64,000 nt of DNA from Peribacillus kribbensis DSM 17871 (lineage in GTDB: Bacteria; Bacillota; Bacilli; Bacillales; DSM-1321): positions 205,617-269,616 of the forward strand of contig NZ_KE387241.1 in the NCBI RefSeq assembly GCF_000430765.1, given 5' to 3'. Positions within the stretch are counted from its first letter, which is position 1, and each line of letters opens with the position of its first letter. Under the pieces are notes generated by a model. The model was not told the DNA's origin, did not search any database, and worked only from the letters and a program-made list of their open reading frames with translations. Positions 35,945 through 44,485 of this stretch are shown here, piece after piece. The position numbers were made by a program, and so were the translations under genes.

Positions 35945-36997
35945 CTATCCTTTTATGTATGCACCTTCAGTGATATCTAAATCCTCCGCTGGTGTTTCCT
36001 GCGGCTTGGAGAAATAGTAGCCCTGGAATAAGTCATATCCCAATTCAATCAGGAATTGATAGTCTTCCTCTGTTTCTACTCCTTCTGCAAGAGCAAGTGC
36101 ATGCATATTGTGGGACATCTCGAGTACTTTCCTTGCGGCTTCCTGCTTGGATGGATCTTTGCTTACTCCATTTGTATATTCGATGGCAAGCTTCACAATA
36201 TCCGGCTGCATCCGGGAAAGCTTCTCCAGATTATTGTACCCTGTCCCGACATCATCAAGCGCATATTTGAAGCCCTGGCTGCGGTAATAATTAAGGATTT
36301 TCTTTAAGTGTTCCAAATCCTCCACTTCATCGGTCTCCACTACTTCAAATACCACCTGCTCCGGCTTAATGCCAAGCTCTTGAATCAGTTTAAACGTAGT
36401 GGAAAGACAATGCTCCGGAACATAAATGGCAGTAGGAATAAAATTGATAAAAATCAATTTATCCTTTACCGCTCCTGCATTTCTTACACATTGCATCCTG
36501 CAGGCGCGGTCCAGCGAAAAGGTCCGGTTCCGGATCCTTGCAGCTTCAAACATTTTATAAGGCGGGATGATCTTTCCTTCCTCGTCCACTCCCCTTGATA
36601 AAAGCTCATGGCCGATGATACTTGTTTTGCCGTCAGAATAACTGACAATGGGCTGATAAAAAGTCTTCAACGAGTTCTTGTCAATAAGGTCATCAATCCA
36701 GCTCGCTTCCCTTTCCGCCCTGAATGTTCGGACCGGCCTCATCTCATTCAACTTTTTTATTGGATCGGACTTAGGAGACTCAACCGCAAACAGATGATTG
36801 ACATCCATATGTACGGCTGCATAGTCCATCAAATCAAAAAATGCCACTTCCTCCAGCCAAATTATTCTTTCATTCACCCATTTATATGCAGAATCAGGAA
36901 ACTCCTGAAAATAGCTTTCCAGCAGTTCTGTACTCTCATTTTCAGAAAAATAAACCGTATAGCCCCGTGCCCTTGGCAGGCAGACTTCACATCCCAT
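35945..36997 (-). CDS. EAL-domain protein with an N-terminal CxxC domain
   Basis: A 350-residue protein. Residues 1-100 are an uncharacterised domain beginning MGCEVC, perhaps metal-binding; residues about 105-340 are an EAL domain. The signature is ELL (E131) in GHELLSRG, with INFIPTAIY, FEVVETDE, DDVGTGYNNL, VKLAIEY, AEGVET and QGYYFSKP all retained, so c-di-GMP phosphodiesterase activity is plausible. It could also be a c-di-GMP receptor. It is the third c-di-GMP-related gene in this window. No partner gene is adjacent. Confidence 0.88.
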   Translation of the reverse strand: MGCEVCLPRARGYTVYFSENESTELLESYFQEFPDSAYKWVNERIIWLEEVAFFDLMDYAAVHMDVNHLFAVESPKSDPIKKLNEMRPVRTFRAEREASWIDDLIDKNSLKTFYQPIVSYSDGKTSIIGHELLSRGVDEEGKIIPPYKMFEAARIRNRTFSLDRACRMQCVRNAGAVKDKLIFINFIPTAIYVPEHCLSTTFKLIQELGIKPEQVVFEVVETDEVEDLEHLKKILNYYRSQGFKYALDDVGTGYNNLEKLSRMQPDIVKLAIEYTNGVSKDPSKQEAARKVLEMSHNMHALALAEGVETEEDYQFLIELGYDLFQGYYFSKPQETPAEDLDITEGAYIKG

Positions 36998-37094
36998 ACC
37001 TATATCTCCTTTTCCATGACTCTCTTACTATACTTTTACCACTATTTAGCAGGGTAAGCGAATGATATGGTGGAATTTGTCGATTTTTTATTTA

Positions 37095-37778
37095 TTACTC
37101 AGAAACTAAGTCTATAAAATAAAACCGGTCCTTCTTTGTCATGATATCCGGTGCGATATGTGCATCTCCCAGACGGAACTCAACAGGAAACGAAAAATTG
37201 GGACCATCAAATACAAATGTATGAAATTCCCCATTTTCCCCGCATACATCGCGATCCTGCGGATAGTCCCCGATGAATTCCTTGTCGATAATCCTCCCGG
37301 CAAAGGAGGATGGCAGCTGTTCCATATCCACGCAGGTAAGGATGGTTTTGAAGCCTTCTTGCAGGAACGAATCTACGATGCTGGTTGAATTTTTCTGCCA
37401 GATAGGAAATATCGGTTTGACCCCTGTTCCCTCCAGCATCTTTTCCCGATATGCCTTCACATCCTCAAGAAAAATATCACCAAACATAATATATTCAACT
37501 CCGTCACGGACCATTTCTGCCACAGCCCTGCCCATTCTGTCCGAATAGATCTCATTGCTGCTATTCTCGGGAATCCAGACCTCCCTCAAAGGAATGCCGA
37601 GCGCCTCCGCCTGGCGTTTAAGAAGCTCATACCTCACTCCATGGATGCTCGTCCGGTTAAAGCCTTCTGTGATGGTTGTCAAAAGGGAATCAATTTCCCA
37701 CACACCCGACAGCTGCAGCTGGTGCAGCGCCCAGGTTGAATCCTTCCCGCCGCTGAATGAAATCACTATTTTCTTCAT
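37095..37778 (-). CDS. Dph6-like ATP pyrophosphatase
   Basis: About 227 residues of the PP-loop superfamily, related to diphthine-ammonia ligase. The PP-loop is SFSGGKDSTWALHQL at the N-terminus, with FNRTSIHGVRYELLKRQAEA, YIMFGDIFLEDVKAYRE and CGENGEFHTFVFDGP as family hallmarks. Bacteria lack diphthamide, so the real substrate is unknown; ATP-dependent amidation of another substrate is likely. The ATG at 37778 was chosen because AGAGGAGAAG precedes it; the longer reading from 37868 overlaps the divergent small gene. Confidence 0.85.
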   Translation of the reverse strand: MKKIVISFSGGKDSTWALHQLQLSGVWEIDSLLTTITEGFNRTSIHGVRYELLKRQAEALGIPLREVWIPENSSNEIYSDRMGRAVAEMVRDGVEYIMFGDIFLEDVKAYREKMLEGTGVKPIFPIWQKNSTSIVDSFLQEGFKTILTCVDMEQLPSSFAGRIIDKEFIGDYPQDRDVCGENGEFHTFVFDGPNFSFPVEFRLGDAHIAPDIMTKKDRFYFIDLVSE

Positions 37779-37856
37779 ATGTTCTTCTCCTCTTTTTAGT
37801 TTGCTAGTCTTATTCCTCCCTGCGCTTGCATATACATCAACAAAGGAGGGGGTTAA

Positions 37857-38009
37857 ATGGGTTACCAATGGACGGTCCTGATAGGTGCTGCCATTTTATT
37901 CGGAATGATGGGCGGGGTATTCTTTTATCTTTTAAAGTCTGCTTTACATACATCAGACTCCACCCGGATCGATTCCCCCGCAGCCTCTGATAAAAAACAT
38001 ATACCTTAA
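37857..38009 (+). CDS. Small membrane protein, 50 residues
   Basis: A short gene with an excellent AAAGGAGGGGG ribosome binding site seven bases before ATG. It encodes MGYQWTVLIGAAILFGMMGG, then FFYLLKSALHTSD and a hydrophilic tail. One transmembrane helix is predicted by eye (residues 6-27). Divergent from the Dph6-like gene. Family not recognised. Confidence 0.7.
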   Translation: MGYQWTVLIGAAILFGMMGGVFFYLLKSALHTSDSTRIDSPAASDKKHIP

Positions 38010-38092
38010 GGCTTCCTTGGAAGTCTATTTTTTTTCGATTTTTTTGCAGCAAAGAAAAAAGGAAGACACCGCTCCGTGTGCCTTCCGCATCT

Positions 38093-38287
38093 TCATCTTA
38101 CATATTTATCATGCTGATCAATCATATCTGGATTCAGCCCTGTTATGGATTGTGCATCATTTTGCATACTCTGGCCGCAGATACGGCAGATGTAGAGCGA
38201 GTCGGGCTTAAGAAGGAACTTTTTATATTGGGGATCTTTTGGTGTGAGTGTGTATTCTTTTCTGCATGTCATACATCTCTTCAGCAT
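38093..38287 (-). CDS. DUF2197/YlaI-like zinc-ribbon protein
   Basis: A 64-residue protein with two CxxC pairs, CMTC near residue 5 and CRIC near residue 35, which should hold one zinc ion. The arrangement and length agree with the YlaI/DUF2197 family of Bacillaceae. The ATG at 38287 follows GGCGGTGAT; the longer reading from 38311 has no site. Function unknown. Confidence 0.75.
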   Translation of the reverse strand: MLKRCMTCRKEYTLTPKDPQYKKFLLKPDSLYICRICGQSMQNDAQSITGLNPDMIDQHDKYVR

Positions 38288-38327
38288 CAAATCACCGCCT
38301 TTTTCTTTCATTATAACAGGAAATGAA

Positions 38328-39302
38328 TCAAGCTTTCGTTCCTAATTGTTGATTAACCGTCACAATTTTCTTACGGCTTGAAAAGCTGTGCAGAACCATG
38401 CCCAGCATGACGGTTAAAACACCGGTCCAGGCCAGAAGAGATGGAATGTCGGAGGATAAGAAAAGAACCTCCCCCAAAAGGGCAAACAGGACGGAGACAG
38501 ACTGGGTCGCTTCAACCGAAGCCATTTTGTCCATATCATCCCTCACCATATCTGTGGCCTTAAAGAAAAGAACAGTAGCAATGACTCCCGAAAATATTGC
38601 GACTAAAAAGGATTGCATTATTTGTCCCTTGCCGGGCATCCCGTGTTTAGCATACGCAATTGCTGAAAGTATAAGCCAGAATGGAAGGCTGGCAAGCGTC
38701 ATTCCCAGCACCCTTTGAAATGTATTGAGCTTGTCACCGGATATTTGCATCATTTTCCGGTTGCCGAGCGGATAGGCAAACGATGCAATGAGGACTGGTA
38801 TCAATCCTGCAAGAAGCTCGCTGCTGGTAATTCCTCCCGCATGATCCGCCTGCATCAGGATAATCCCGGCCAGGATAATCATGGACATTCCCAGACCCTT
38901 AAGAGGAATTCTGCCACGGACATGGACAGGGCCGCTCCCTGTCTGGACTTTTTGTGTGAAAATCGGTGCCAGGAGCGAGCCAGAAATAATGGTGATCTGC
39001 CAGGTGCCGGCAGTCAGCCACCCGGGCGAATAGGCAGCCGCATAGCAGATAGGAGCGTAAAACAGGACAAATCCGACAAAGCTCCATAACAGCCATAATC
39101 CTGGATGCTCCTTCATTACACGGAGCAATCCGCGAAGCTTTTTCTGGCCGATCACAATTCCCAAGAGAAATGGGACCATAAAAATATACCGCAGTGAAGC
39201 GCTCCACAGCCAGCTGCCCCCTGATAGCTCCATGGAACGGTTGAGCACAAAAGTGGAGGCAAAAAAGAAGGCTGCGCAGACGCCGAGAAGAATGGGCCGC
39301 AT
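38328..39302 (-). CDS. DMT-superfamily EmrE-type efflux protein
   Basis: About 324 residues with ten hydrophobic helices, matching the 'putative multidrug resistance efflux transporter' (EmrE, PF13536) branch of drug/metabolite transporters. Recognisable parts are LGVCAAFFFASTFVLNRSME, GSWLWSASLRYIFMVPFLLG and SFAYPLGNRKMM. The frame is open to 39410, but MRPILLGVC at 39302 is the better start because it opens directly into the first helix and AAAAAGGAG lies upstream. Substrate unknown. Confidence 0.85.
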   Translation of the reverse strand: MRPILLGVCAAFFFASTFVLNRSMELSGGSWLWSASLRYIFMVPFLLGIVIGQKKLRGLLRVMKEHPGLWLLWSFVGFVLFYAPICYAAAYSPGWLTAGTWQITIISGSLLAPIFTQKVQTGSGPVHVRGRIPLKGLGMSMIILAGIILMQADHAGGITSSELLAGLIPVLIASFAYPLGNRKMMQISGDKLNTFQRVLGMTLASLPFWLILSAIAYAKHGMPGKGQIMQSFLVAIFSGVIATVLFFKATDMVRDDMDKMASVEATQSVSVLFALLGEVLFLSSDIPSLLAWTGVLTVMLGMVLHSFSSRKKIVTVNQQLGTKA

Positions 39303-39427
39303 ATGATACAACTCCTTTTTGAAATTCCGGCGGGCTTTTATACGTATTCGGTTCAACAATGAATTTTCCTGCATGCTTGCAGGATATGCGGCAAAGTTTA
39401 CATATGTCAACCGTCTATATATATAAA

Positions 39428-39450
39428 AAAGCCGCCTAAAAGGCCGCTTT
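39428..39450 (-). terminator. Terminator after a tiny gene
   Basis: AAAGCGGCCT/AGGCGGCTTT hairpin with one internal mismatch and a T-run on the minus strand, 24 bp after a 21-codon ORF. Confidence 0.75.
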
Positions 39451-39473
39451 TCATAATAAACAATTTTGATGAA

Positions 39474-39539
39474 TTAATGAACCAAAAACATCGCAACTGC
39501 TGTAAGCAAGCTGAAAATTGCAGTCCATTTCCTGCTCAT
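39474..39539 (-). CDS. Putative 21-residue membrane peptide
   Basis: MSRKWTAIFSLLTAVAMFLVH, a basic start then one hydrophobic helix, with a GGGGGG site 9 nt before the ATG and a terminator right after. The arrangement is that of a small stand-alone gene. Such membrane peptides often regulate a larger membrane protein or act as type I toxins; no antisense RNA was identified. Confidence 0.45.
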   Translation of the reverse strand: MSRKWTAIFSLLTAVAMFLVH

Positions 39540-39707
39540 CCTGTTGTCCCCCCGAATTCTCCGATCTAGCTTCTCTTTTTATATCCCTCTATCTTATTCC
39601 CTAAATAAAGGAAAACAAACCTGAGATCCTGAAAATGGGGGCGAACCCCTCAAAAAAGACGGTATGACTAGGTTTAGGGCTTCAGGAAATGGACCAGACC
39701 CCAAAAA

Positions 39708-40322
39708 TCAGTTGTTGATGTATTTGTCGAATACGTAGCCAAAGTCTTTGATTTTGAATTTGCGGCGGTTATTAACGAGCCAGCTGAAGGCTGTTTCGTT
39801 AATTTGTTTGAAGCTGTCGACCAATGTTTCTTCTTTGGTCGTGACGCGGCTCAGTGTGTTGGATGCCAGGTTCAGGCTGTCATGGGCGTATTTCAAGTAT
39901 TCTTCATTCTCGTGGCAGATTTCCGCAATTTTGATCAGGGATTTGTATAAGTCCTTTAGTTCTTCGATGTGCTTCTTATGTACATCAATGGAAAAGGCCT
40001 CAGATCCGATCGTGAATTTGATTTCAACGTCCAAATCAACCGTTCCCGCTGTTTCAAGCCTGACATGGGAGATGGTGTCGGTATAATAGCTGTACCGTTT
40101 CAACATGCGCTTTTTGCTGATGGCGCTTGTGCCGTCAAGATGGATCAGCGCTTTATTGGTAAAGCAGTATTCATCTGATTTTGACTTAATTAAAAAGTAA
40201 ATTTTCTCATTATCCTCATGCATCACATAATCGTCTGCATCGACCTTGTCATAATCTGCAGGACTGATTACACTTCCTATATCACTCAATCCTAAAACAT
40301 CAGAAGCAACTTTTTTGAACAT
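39708..40322 (-). CDS. PH-domain protein, YvbH-like
   Basis: About 204 residues. The N-terminal half is a bacterial pleckstrin-homology domain (KIYFLIKSKSDEYCFTNKAL, then KRMLKRYSYYTDTISHVRLE) and the C-terminal half is helical (YLKYAHDSLNLASNTL, FKIKDFGYVFDKYI), the organisation of YvbH. A longer frame starts at 40355, but ATG 40322 follows CGAGGAGAGAG. Role unknown; PH-bYvbH proteins are cytoplasmic or membrane-associated. Confidence 0.85.
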   Translation of the reverse strand: MFKKVASDVLGLSDIGSVISPADYDKVDADDYVMHEDNEKIYFLIKSKSDEYCFTNKALIHLDGTSAISKKRMLKRYSYYTDTISHVRLETAGTVDLDVEIKFTIGSEAFSIDVHKKHIEELKDLYKSLIKIAEICHENEEYLKYAHDSLNLASNTLSRVTTKEETLVDSFKQINETAFSWLVNNRRKFKIKDFGYVFDKYINN

Positions 40323-40532
40323 AACACTCTCTCCTCGCAGAAAATTTTCTATCATTTTCTATTTTATACGAATCTGCTGCTCTCTGGTTTCAAAATATCA
40401 TTAATAATATTTCCAGAAAATTGAAGATGGGAAATGGAAGCTCTGGTACAATTTCCTTATGGGAAGTTTAAGCCCATTTATTTTTTGCAGGCACACTGAA
40501 GAACCTCATTCATTCCATACAGGAGGATTCAC

Positions 40533-40901
40533 ATGAAACTTTTCACATTCAGAAGCGATACAGGAAAAAAGATCGAACAATACGATTCGCACAATGTCAT
40601 TTTCTCTAAAATTATGAAAACTGACCAACCGGCCTTTTTTGGATGTATGTATATTGAACCGCATGGAATAGTCGGCCGGCACGAAGCTACTTTACCACAG
40701 CTGTTTCTGGTCTTGGACGGCGAAGGGTGGGCGTCCGGCCCTGATGGACGGCGTGCAGTGATAAAAAAAGGAGATGCCGTTTTCTGGGATGCCGGTGAGA
40801 TGCACGAATCCGGCAGTGAGACTGGGATGACGGCCATCATTTTGGAATCTCCTAATCTAAATCCGGAATCTTTTCTAAAAGAAAATCATACCCCCGTATA
40901 A
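40533..40901 (+). CDS. Cupin-domain protein
   Basis: A 122-residue single-domain cupin. Motif 1 is recognisable around GIVGRHEATLPQLFLVLDGE, motif 2 around VIKKGDAVFWDAGEMHES. Metal ligands would be the histidines in HEA and MHES with the glutamate or glutamine of motif 1. ACAGGAGG precedes the ATG. It may bind a small ligand or be an isomerase; substrate unknown. Confidence 0.82.
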   Translation: MKLFTFRSDTGKKIEQYDSHNVIFSKIMKTDQPAFFGCMYIEPHGIVGRHEATLPQLFLVLDGEGWASGPDGRRAVIKKGDAVFWDAGEMHESGSETGMTAIILESPNLNPESFLKENHTPV

Positions 40902-40956
40902 TTCTGCAGCTCTCATTCGTTATACATATAAATCTAATAACTGGGGGGCTTATTAA

Positions 40957-41880
40957 ATGAAAACTGTTCAGGATATAGGCGAGAAAGCAAGGGAATTAAA
41001 AAGCGGATTTGAAGTCCTGATTGAAGAGCATCGCCAAGGGCTGTGGAGCTACTGCCGCTATCTGACTGGTTCTCCCTGGGATGGAGAGGATTTGTTTCAG
41101 GAAACCTTTTTGAAGGCAATGGGAGCCTATTATCAGCGCTGGCATGCAACGGATGTGAGAGCTTATTTGTACAGAATTGCAACCAACACCTGGATTGATC
41201 TTTGCCGCCGCCGGAAAATGGCACTGGGGGTGCTTCAGGAGCACCTTGAGCCCGACGCGGAATTTGAGGATAACCTGGAACTGGAGTATGCGCTTGAGTG
41301 CTTGACCGCAAGCTTTCCTCCCCGTCAGGCCGCCGTCTTCCTTCTGATGGAGGTTTTCCGTTTTTCTGCTAAGGAAATTGCCGGGATGGTGCGGACCACG
41401 CCTGGGGCAGTCTATGCCTCGGTGCGGAGGATGAAGGAAAAACTAAAGAATGGGAATGAAGGTAATGACCTTCTCAACCCAGAAATCTCGCTATCCGCTG
41501 AGCATAAAGCAGTCATCCAAGCCTATCTAAAGGCATTCAACGAGGGAAATCTTGCGGAAATGCTCAGCCTGTTCAGTGACGAGCCTCATTATGAGGCAAG
41601 CCTTGGGTTTTTGGAATATACAAGGGAAGAGATGGAGAGCGGTTCGCTTCAGCACGGCCTTCCGGGCCATATGGCTTCCGAATACCTCTTATGGGGGAGG
41701 CCGGTTACGGTTACGCTTGCGGAAGGTCCAGCCGGTCCGATGATTCATGATATCCAATATCATGAAGTGGAAAATGAAAAGATCACTGCTTCCATAAGCT
41801 ATTATTTCCGAAAAGAATTTATCCTTGCCGCGTCTGAGGAACTGGGCATCCCGGCTCAGACTGAAAAGTTTGGCTGGTAA
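40957..41880 (+). CDS. ECF sigma factor with SnoaL-like C-terminal extension
   Basis: A 307-residue sigma factor. Residues about 20-165 hold region 2 (YLTGSPWDGEDLFQETFLKA, YLYRIATNTWIDLCRRRK) and region 4 (FPPRQAAVFLLMEVFRFSAK, then TTPGAVYASVRRMKEKLK). Residues 185-305 look like a SnoaL/NTF2-type fold (AYLKAFNEGNLAEMLSLFSD). Sigma factors of this layout carry their regulatory domain in cis instead of an anti-sigma partner. No anti-sigma gene is next to it. It has its own terminator. It is one of two ECF factors in the window and could be considered for the TGATCC/CGTTTAC motifs. Confidence 0.88.
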   Translation: MKTVQDIGEKARELKSGFEVLIEEHRQGLWSYCRYLTGSPWDGEDLFQETFLKAMGAYYQRWHATDVRAYLYRIATNTWIDLCRRRKMALGVLQEHLEPDAEFEDNLELEYALECLTASFPPRQAAVFLLMEVFRFSAKEIAGMVRTTPGAVYASVRRMKEKLKNGNEGNDLLNPEISLSAEHKAVIQAYLKAFNEGNLAEMLSLFSDEPHYEASLGFLEYTREEMESGSLQHGLPGHMASEYLLWGRPVTVTLAEGPAGPMIHDIQYHEVENEKITASISYYFRKEFILAASEELGIPAQTEKFGW

Positions 41881-41885
41881 TGGAA

Positions 41886-41912
41886 AGGCTGGCAGCGTCC
41901 ATCTGCCAGCCT
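41886..41912 (+). terminator. Terminator after ECF sigma gene
   Basis: AGGCTGGCAG/CTGCCAGCCT 10-bp stem with a 7-nt loop and CCTTTTTAT tail on the plus strand. Confidence 0.85.
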
Positions 41913-41917
41913 CCTTT

Positions 41918-43357
41918 TTATGCTTCAAATTCCTTCATCACATATGGAAGTGTTTCATTTAAGTCGCTGGCCAGCAAAGTCGTTTCCGCCCGTGTCTCTT
42001 TCCAATAATCAGCACATGCTGCGTGGAAATAAACGGCATTGGAAACCGCAGCTTTAACATCCTTATAGGAGGCCAGGCATGCCAGCATGATTCCAGTAAG
42101 GGAATCCCCTGATCCGCCCTTGGCAAGACCTGCATTTCCCGCCGTGTTAATCCTTGCCTCTCCATCTGGAAAGGCAATCACTGTATGACGTCCTTTTAAG
42201 ACCAGAATCACTTGATTTTCCCTGGAGAAATCCCTTGCTGCTTGAATCCGGTTCTTCTGAAATTCCTTGATAGGCAAACCGGTCATCTTCTGGAATTCTC
42301 CTGGATGAGGGGTGAGGATGATTGGAGCTTCCCTACTTGGATACTCTCTCTTTTTTAGTGCACCTGCATCAATAAGTAAGGGCAGGTCTGTTTCCAGCAA
42401 GGTTTGAACGGCTTTTTCAATCAGTTCTTCGTCATTTAGACCGGGACCGATCGCAGCTGCTGTCATCTTGGGAGGAATCTCCCCCTTCGCTATCTTTTCA
42501 AGGCCATTATGGAGGAAAACACATTCCGGAACCCGCCCTGCAAGGATTCCCGCTGCAAACTGGGTGGTGGCCACGGTAAGCTTGCCGATTCCGCTCCGTT
42601 TAGCAGCCAGACTGGACAGGATGGCGGCCCCCGGCATCTCGTCTGTTCCCGCAATCAGCAGACCATTGCCGAAGGTGCCTTTGTGCGCGCCAGGGCTTCG
42701 CTTCGGAAAGCTCTGTCTCACGTCTCCCTTTGTCCAGATTTTCACCCGGGAAGTCTGTTTCAGCCCAATATCAAGCACCTCTGCTTTCCCATACTTCTCT
42801 GCACTGCTCTCCATAAACAGGGAAGGCTTGAAGCCATGGAGGCAGAAGGTATAATCAGCCTGGAATGCTCCTTCATCCGCTGTTCCTTCATCCGCAAGCA
42901 CTCCTGTTGGAACATCGACCGCAATCCGTAAAGCATCCTGCCCGTTTGCCCATGCAATGACCTCGGAAACTTCTTTTCGTAACGGAAGCCGTCCCCCAAC
43001 TCCAAGCAGAGCATCCACAATCACTTCATAATTGCCCTTGATCTCGGAGGCTTCAAAGTCATTTGCTTCATAAAATGTAAACTGTTCATCGGCAGTGCCG
43101 GTTTTTGGTTCACCTGCAGGGAACACCAGATCGCAGGTATAGCCATGATTTTTTAAATAACGGGCCAGTACAATACCGTCTCCGCCATTATTGCCTGCTC
43201 CTGCGAGGATAAGGATCCTCTGTTTTTTATCGATCATCTGGATTAAACGCCCAAAAAGCTCCCTGCCTGCACTTTCCATTAAAGTAAAAGTATTCAGTCC
43301 CTTTTCGGCTGCCTGTTGATCCATTTCTTTGATCTCCCTGGAGCTGTATACAAACAT
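41918..43357 (-). CDS. nnr: Bifunctional NAD(P)H-hydrate epimerase/dehydratase
   Basis: A 479-residue repair enzyme. Residues 1-210 form the epimerase (YjeF_N) with ILILAGAGNNGGDGIVLARY and VDALLGVGGRLPL. Residues 225-475 form the ADP/ATP-dependent dehydratase (ribokinase-like) with GTFGNGLLIAGTDEMPGAA, VLKGRHTVIA and the closing NTAGNAGLAKGGSGDSLTG. Together they convert R- and S-NAD(P)HX, damaged hydrated cofactors, back to NAD(P)H. Length is standard. The LLM oxidoreductase gene ends 16 bp beyond... its start lies downstream on the same strand after this gene's beginning, so the two are separate neighbours in one direction. Confidence 0.93.
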   Translation of the reverse strand: MFVYSSREIKEMDQQAAEKGLNTFTLMESAGRELFGRLIQMIDKKQRILILAGAGNNGGDGIVLARYLKNHGYTCDLVFPAGEPKTGTADEQFTFYEANDFEASEIKGNYEVIVDALLGVGGRLPLRKEVSEVIAWANGQDALRIAVDVPTGVLADEGTADEGAFQADYTFCLHGFKPSLFMESSAEKYGKAEVLDIGLKQTSRVKIWTKGDVRQSFPKRSPGAHKGTFGNGLLIAGTDEMPGAAILSSLAAKRSGIGKLTVATTQFAAGILAGRVPECVFLHNGLEKIAKGEIPPKMTAAAIGPGLNDEELIEKAVQTLLETDLPLLIDAGALKKREYPSREAPIILTPHPGEFQKMTGLPIKEFQKNRIQAARDFSRENQVILVLKGRHTVIAFPDGEARINTAGNAGLAKGGSGDSLTGIMLACLASYKDVKAAVSNAVYFHAACADYWKETRAETTLLASDLNETLPYVMKEFEA

Positions 43358-43372
43358 GTGCCCACCGCCTGT

Positions 43373-44371
43373 CTATATATTTTGCATTACCTGTGAAATC
43401 AAGGAATAAGATCTTGATTTCGCCTCAGTGTCATGAATATTGGTTATGATCATAAACTCATCTGTGCGGTAAATCTCCGAAAGCAGCTTAAGCTCTTCCC
43501 TTACCTTTTCAGGTGTACCAATAACCGCCCTCTTCCTGTTTTCCTGAACCCTTGCACGCTGAGCACTGGATAGAGACCTGCTCTTCGCTTCTGCCACGGA
43601 ATGAATCCGCGTATCGCGTGCCTGTTCCACGTCCAGGAGCCACATATCCTGGCTGAGGGCCAGCTCCTCCGCTTCCTCCTGGGTTGGAGCACACACCACA
43701 AAGATGCAGATGTTTGCCTTTGGATGCCTCTGGAGGGATGAAGGCTGGAAATACTCATAATAATAATCAAGTGCCCTCTTTCCGTTCACAGGCGTAATAA
43801 AATGGCCATACGTAAATGCCGTACCGTTTTCTGCTGCCAGCCTTGCCCCTCTTTGTGTGATGCCAAGCATCCATATCTCCGGAAGACTGTCCACAGAAGG
43901 ATAGGCAGTTACTCCTTTAAACATATGGTCTTCTGGGAGACTTTCTGTCAAAAATCCCTGCAGGTCTCTTACCTGTCTCGGAAACTCATTTAAGCTTCTT
44001 CTTATGCCATCTGTCAAGGCCAGCCTTGTGTCTGCCCCTCCGCCTGGCGAACGACCTATACCGAGATCCATCCTCCCGGGGAATAGGGCTTCCAGCACCT
44101 TGAAATCCTCGGCAATCTTATAAGGGCTGTATTGGGGCAGCAGAACTCCTCCAGACCCGACCCGGATCTTTTCGGTCAAGGAAGCAATATGCGCAATCAA
44201 AATTTCAGGAGCCGTCCCTGCTATGCCGTTGGTATTATGATGCTCCGCCACCCAGAATCGCTCATATCCCAGCTCCTCTGCCCATTTGGCAAGCCTGACT
44301 GTTTCCCTGAACGCATCACGGGCATCCCCTCCCGCCCGGATTACTGATTGATCCAGCACACTTAATTTCAC
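43373..44371 (-). CDS. LLM-class flavin-dependent oxidoreductase
   Basis: A 332-residue luciferase-like monooxygenase of the MsnO8/YhbW group. Typical signs are the opening KLSVLDQSVIRAGGDARDAF, ERFWVAEHHNTNGIAGTAPE, RVGSGGVLLPQYSPYKIAEDF and FPGRMDLGIGRSPGG. It would use reduced FMN to oxidise an unknown substrate in the cytoplasm. Its stop is 15 bp before the start of the NAD(P)HX repair gene on the same strand, so the two are likely cotranscribed. Confidence 0.9.
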   Translation of the reverse strand: MKLSVLDQSVIRAGGDARDAFRETVRLAKWAEELGYERFWVAEHHNTNGIAGTAPEILIAHIASLTEKIRVGSGGVLLPQYSPYKIAEDFKVLEALFPGRMDLGIGRSPGGGADTRLALTDGIRRSLNEFPRQVRDLQGFLTESLPEDHMFKGVTAYPSVDSLPEIWMLGITQRGARLAAENGTAFTYGHFITPVNGKRALDYYYEYFQPSSLQRHPKANICIFVVCAPTQEEAEELALSQDMWLLDVEQARDTRIHSVAEAKSRSLSSAQRARVQENRKRAVIGTPEKVREELKLLSEIYRTDEFMIITNIHDTEAKSRSYSLISQVMQNI

Positions 44372-44485
44372 GTCTTGTCCTTCTTTCTTTTTTTATCTGC
44401 ACATTTTTATATAACCGGAATCCGGCCACATTACTCCTCTGCGTTTCTGGATGTTATTTTTGCTTTCTCTTCTAAGATGACAGCT

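Noticed and set aside
40957-41880. Assignment of this ECF sigma factor to the TGATCC/CGTTTAC promoters
   Set aside because: There is no evidence beyond presence in the same window; its own upstream region lacks the motif.
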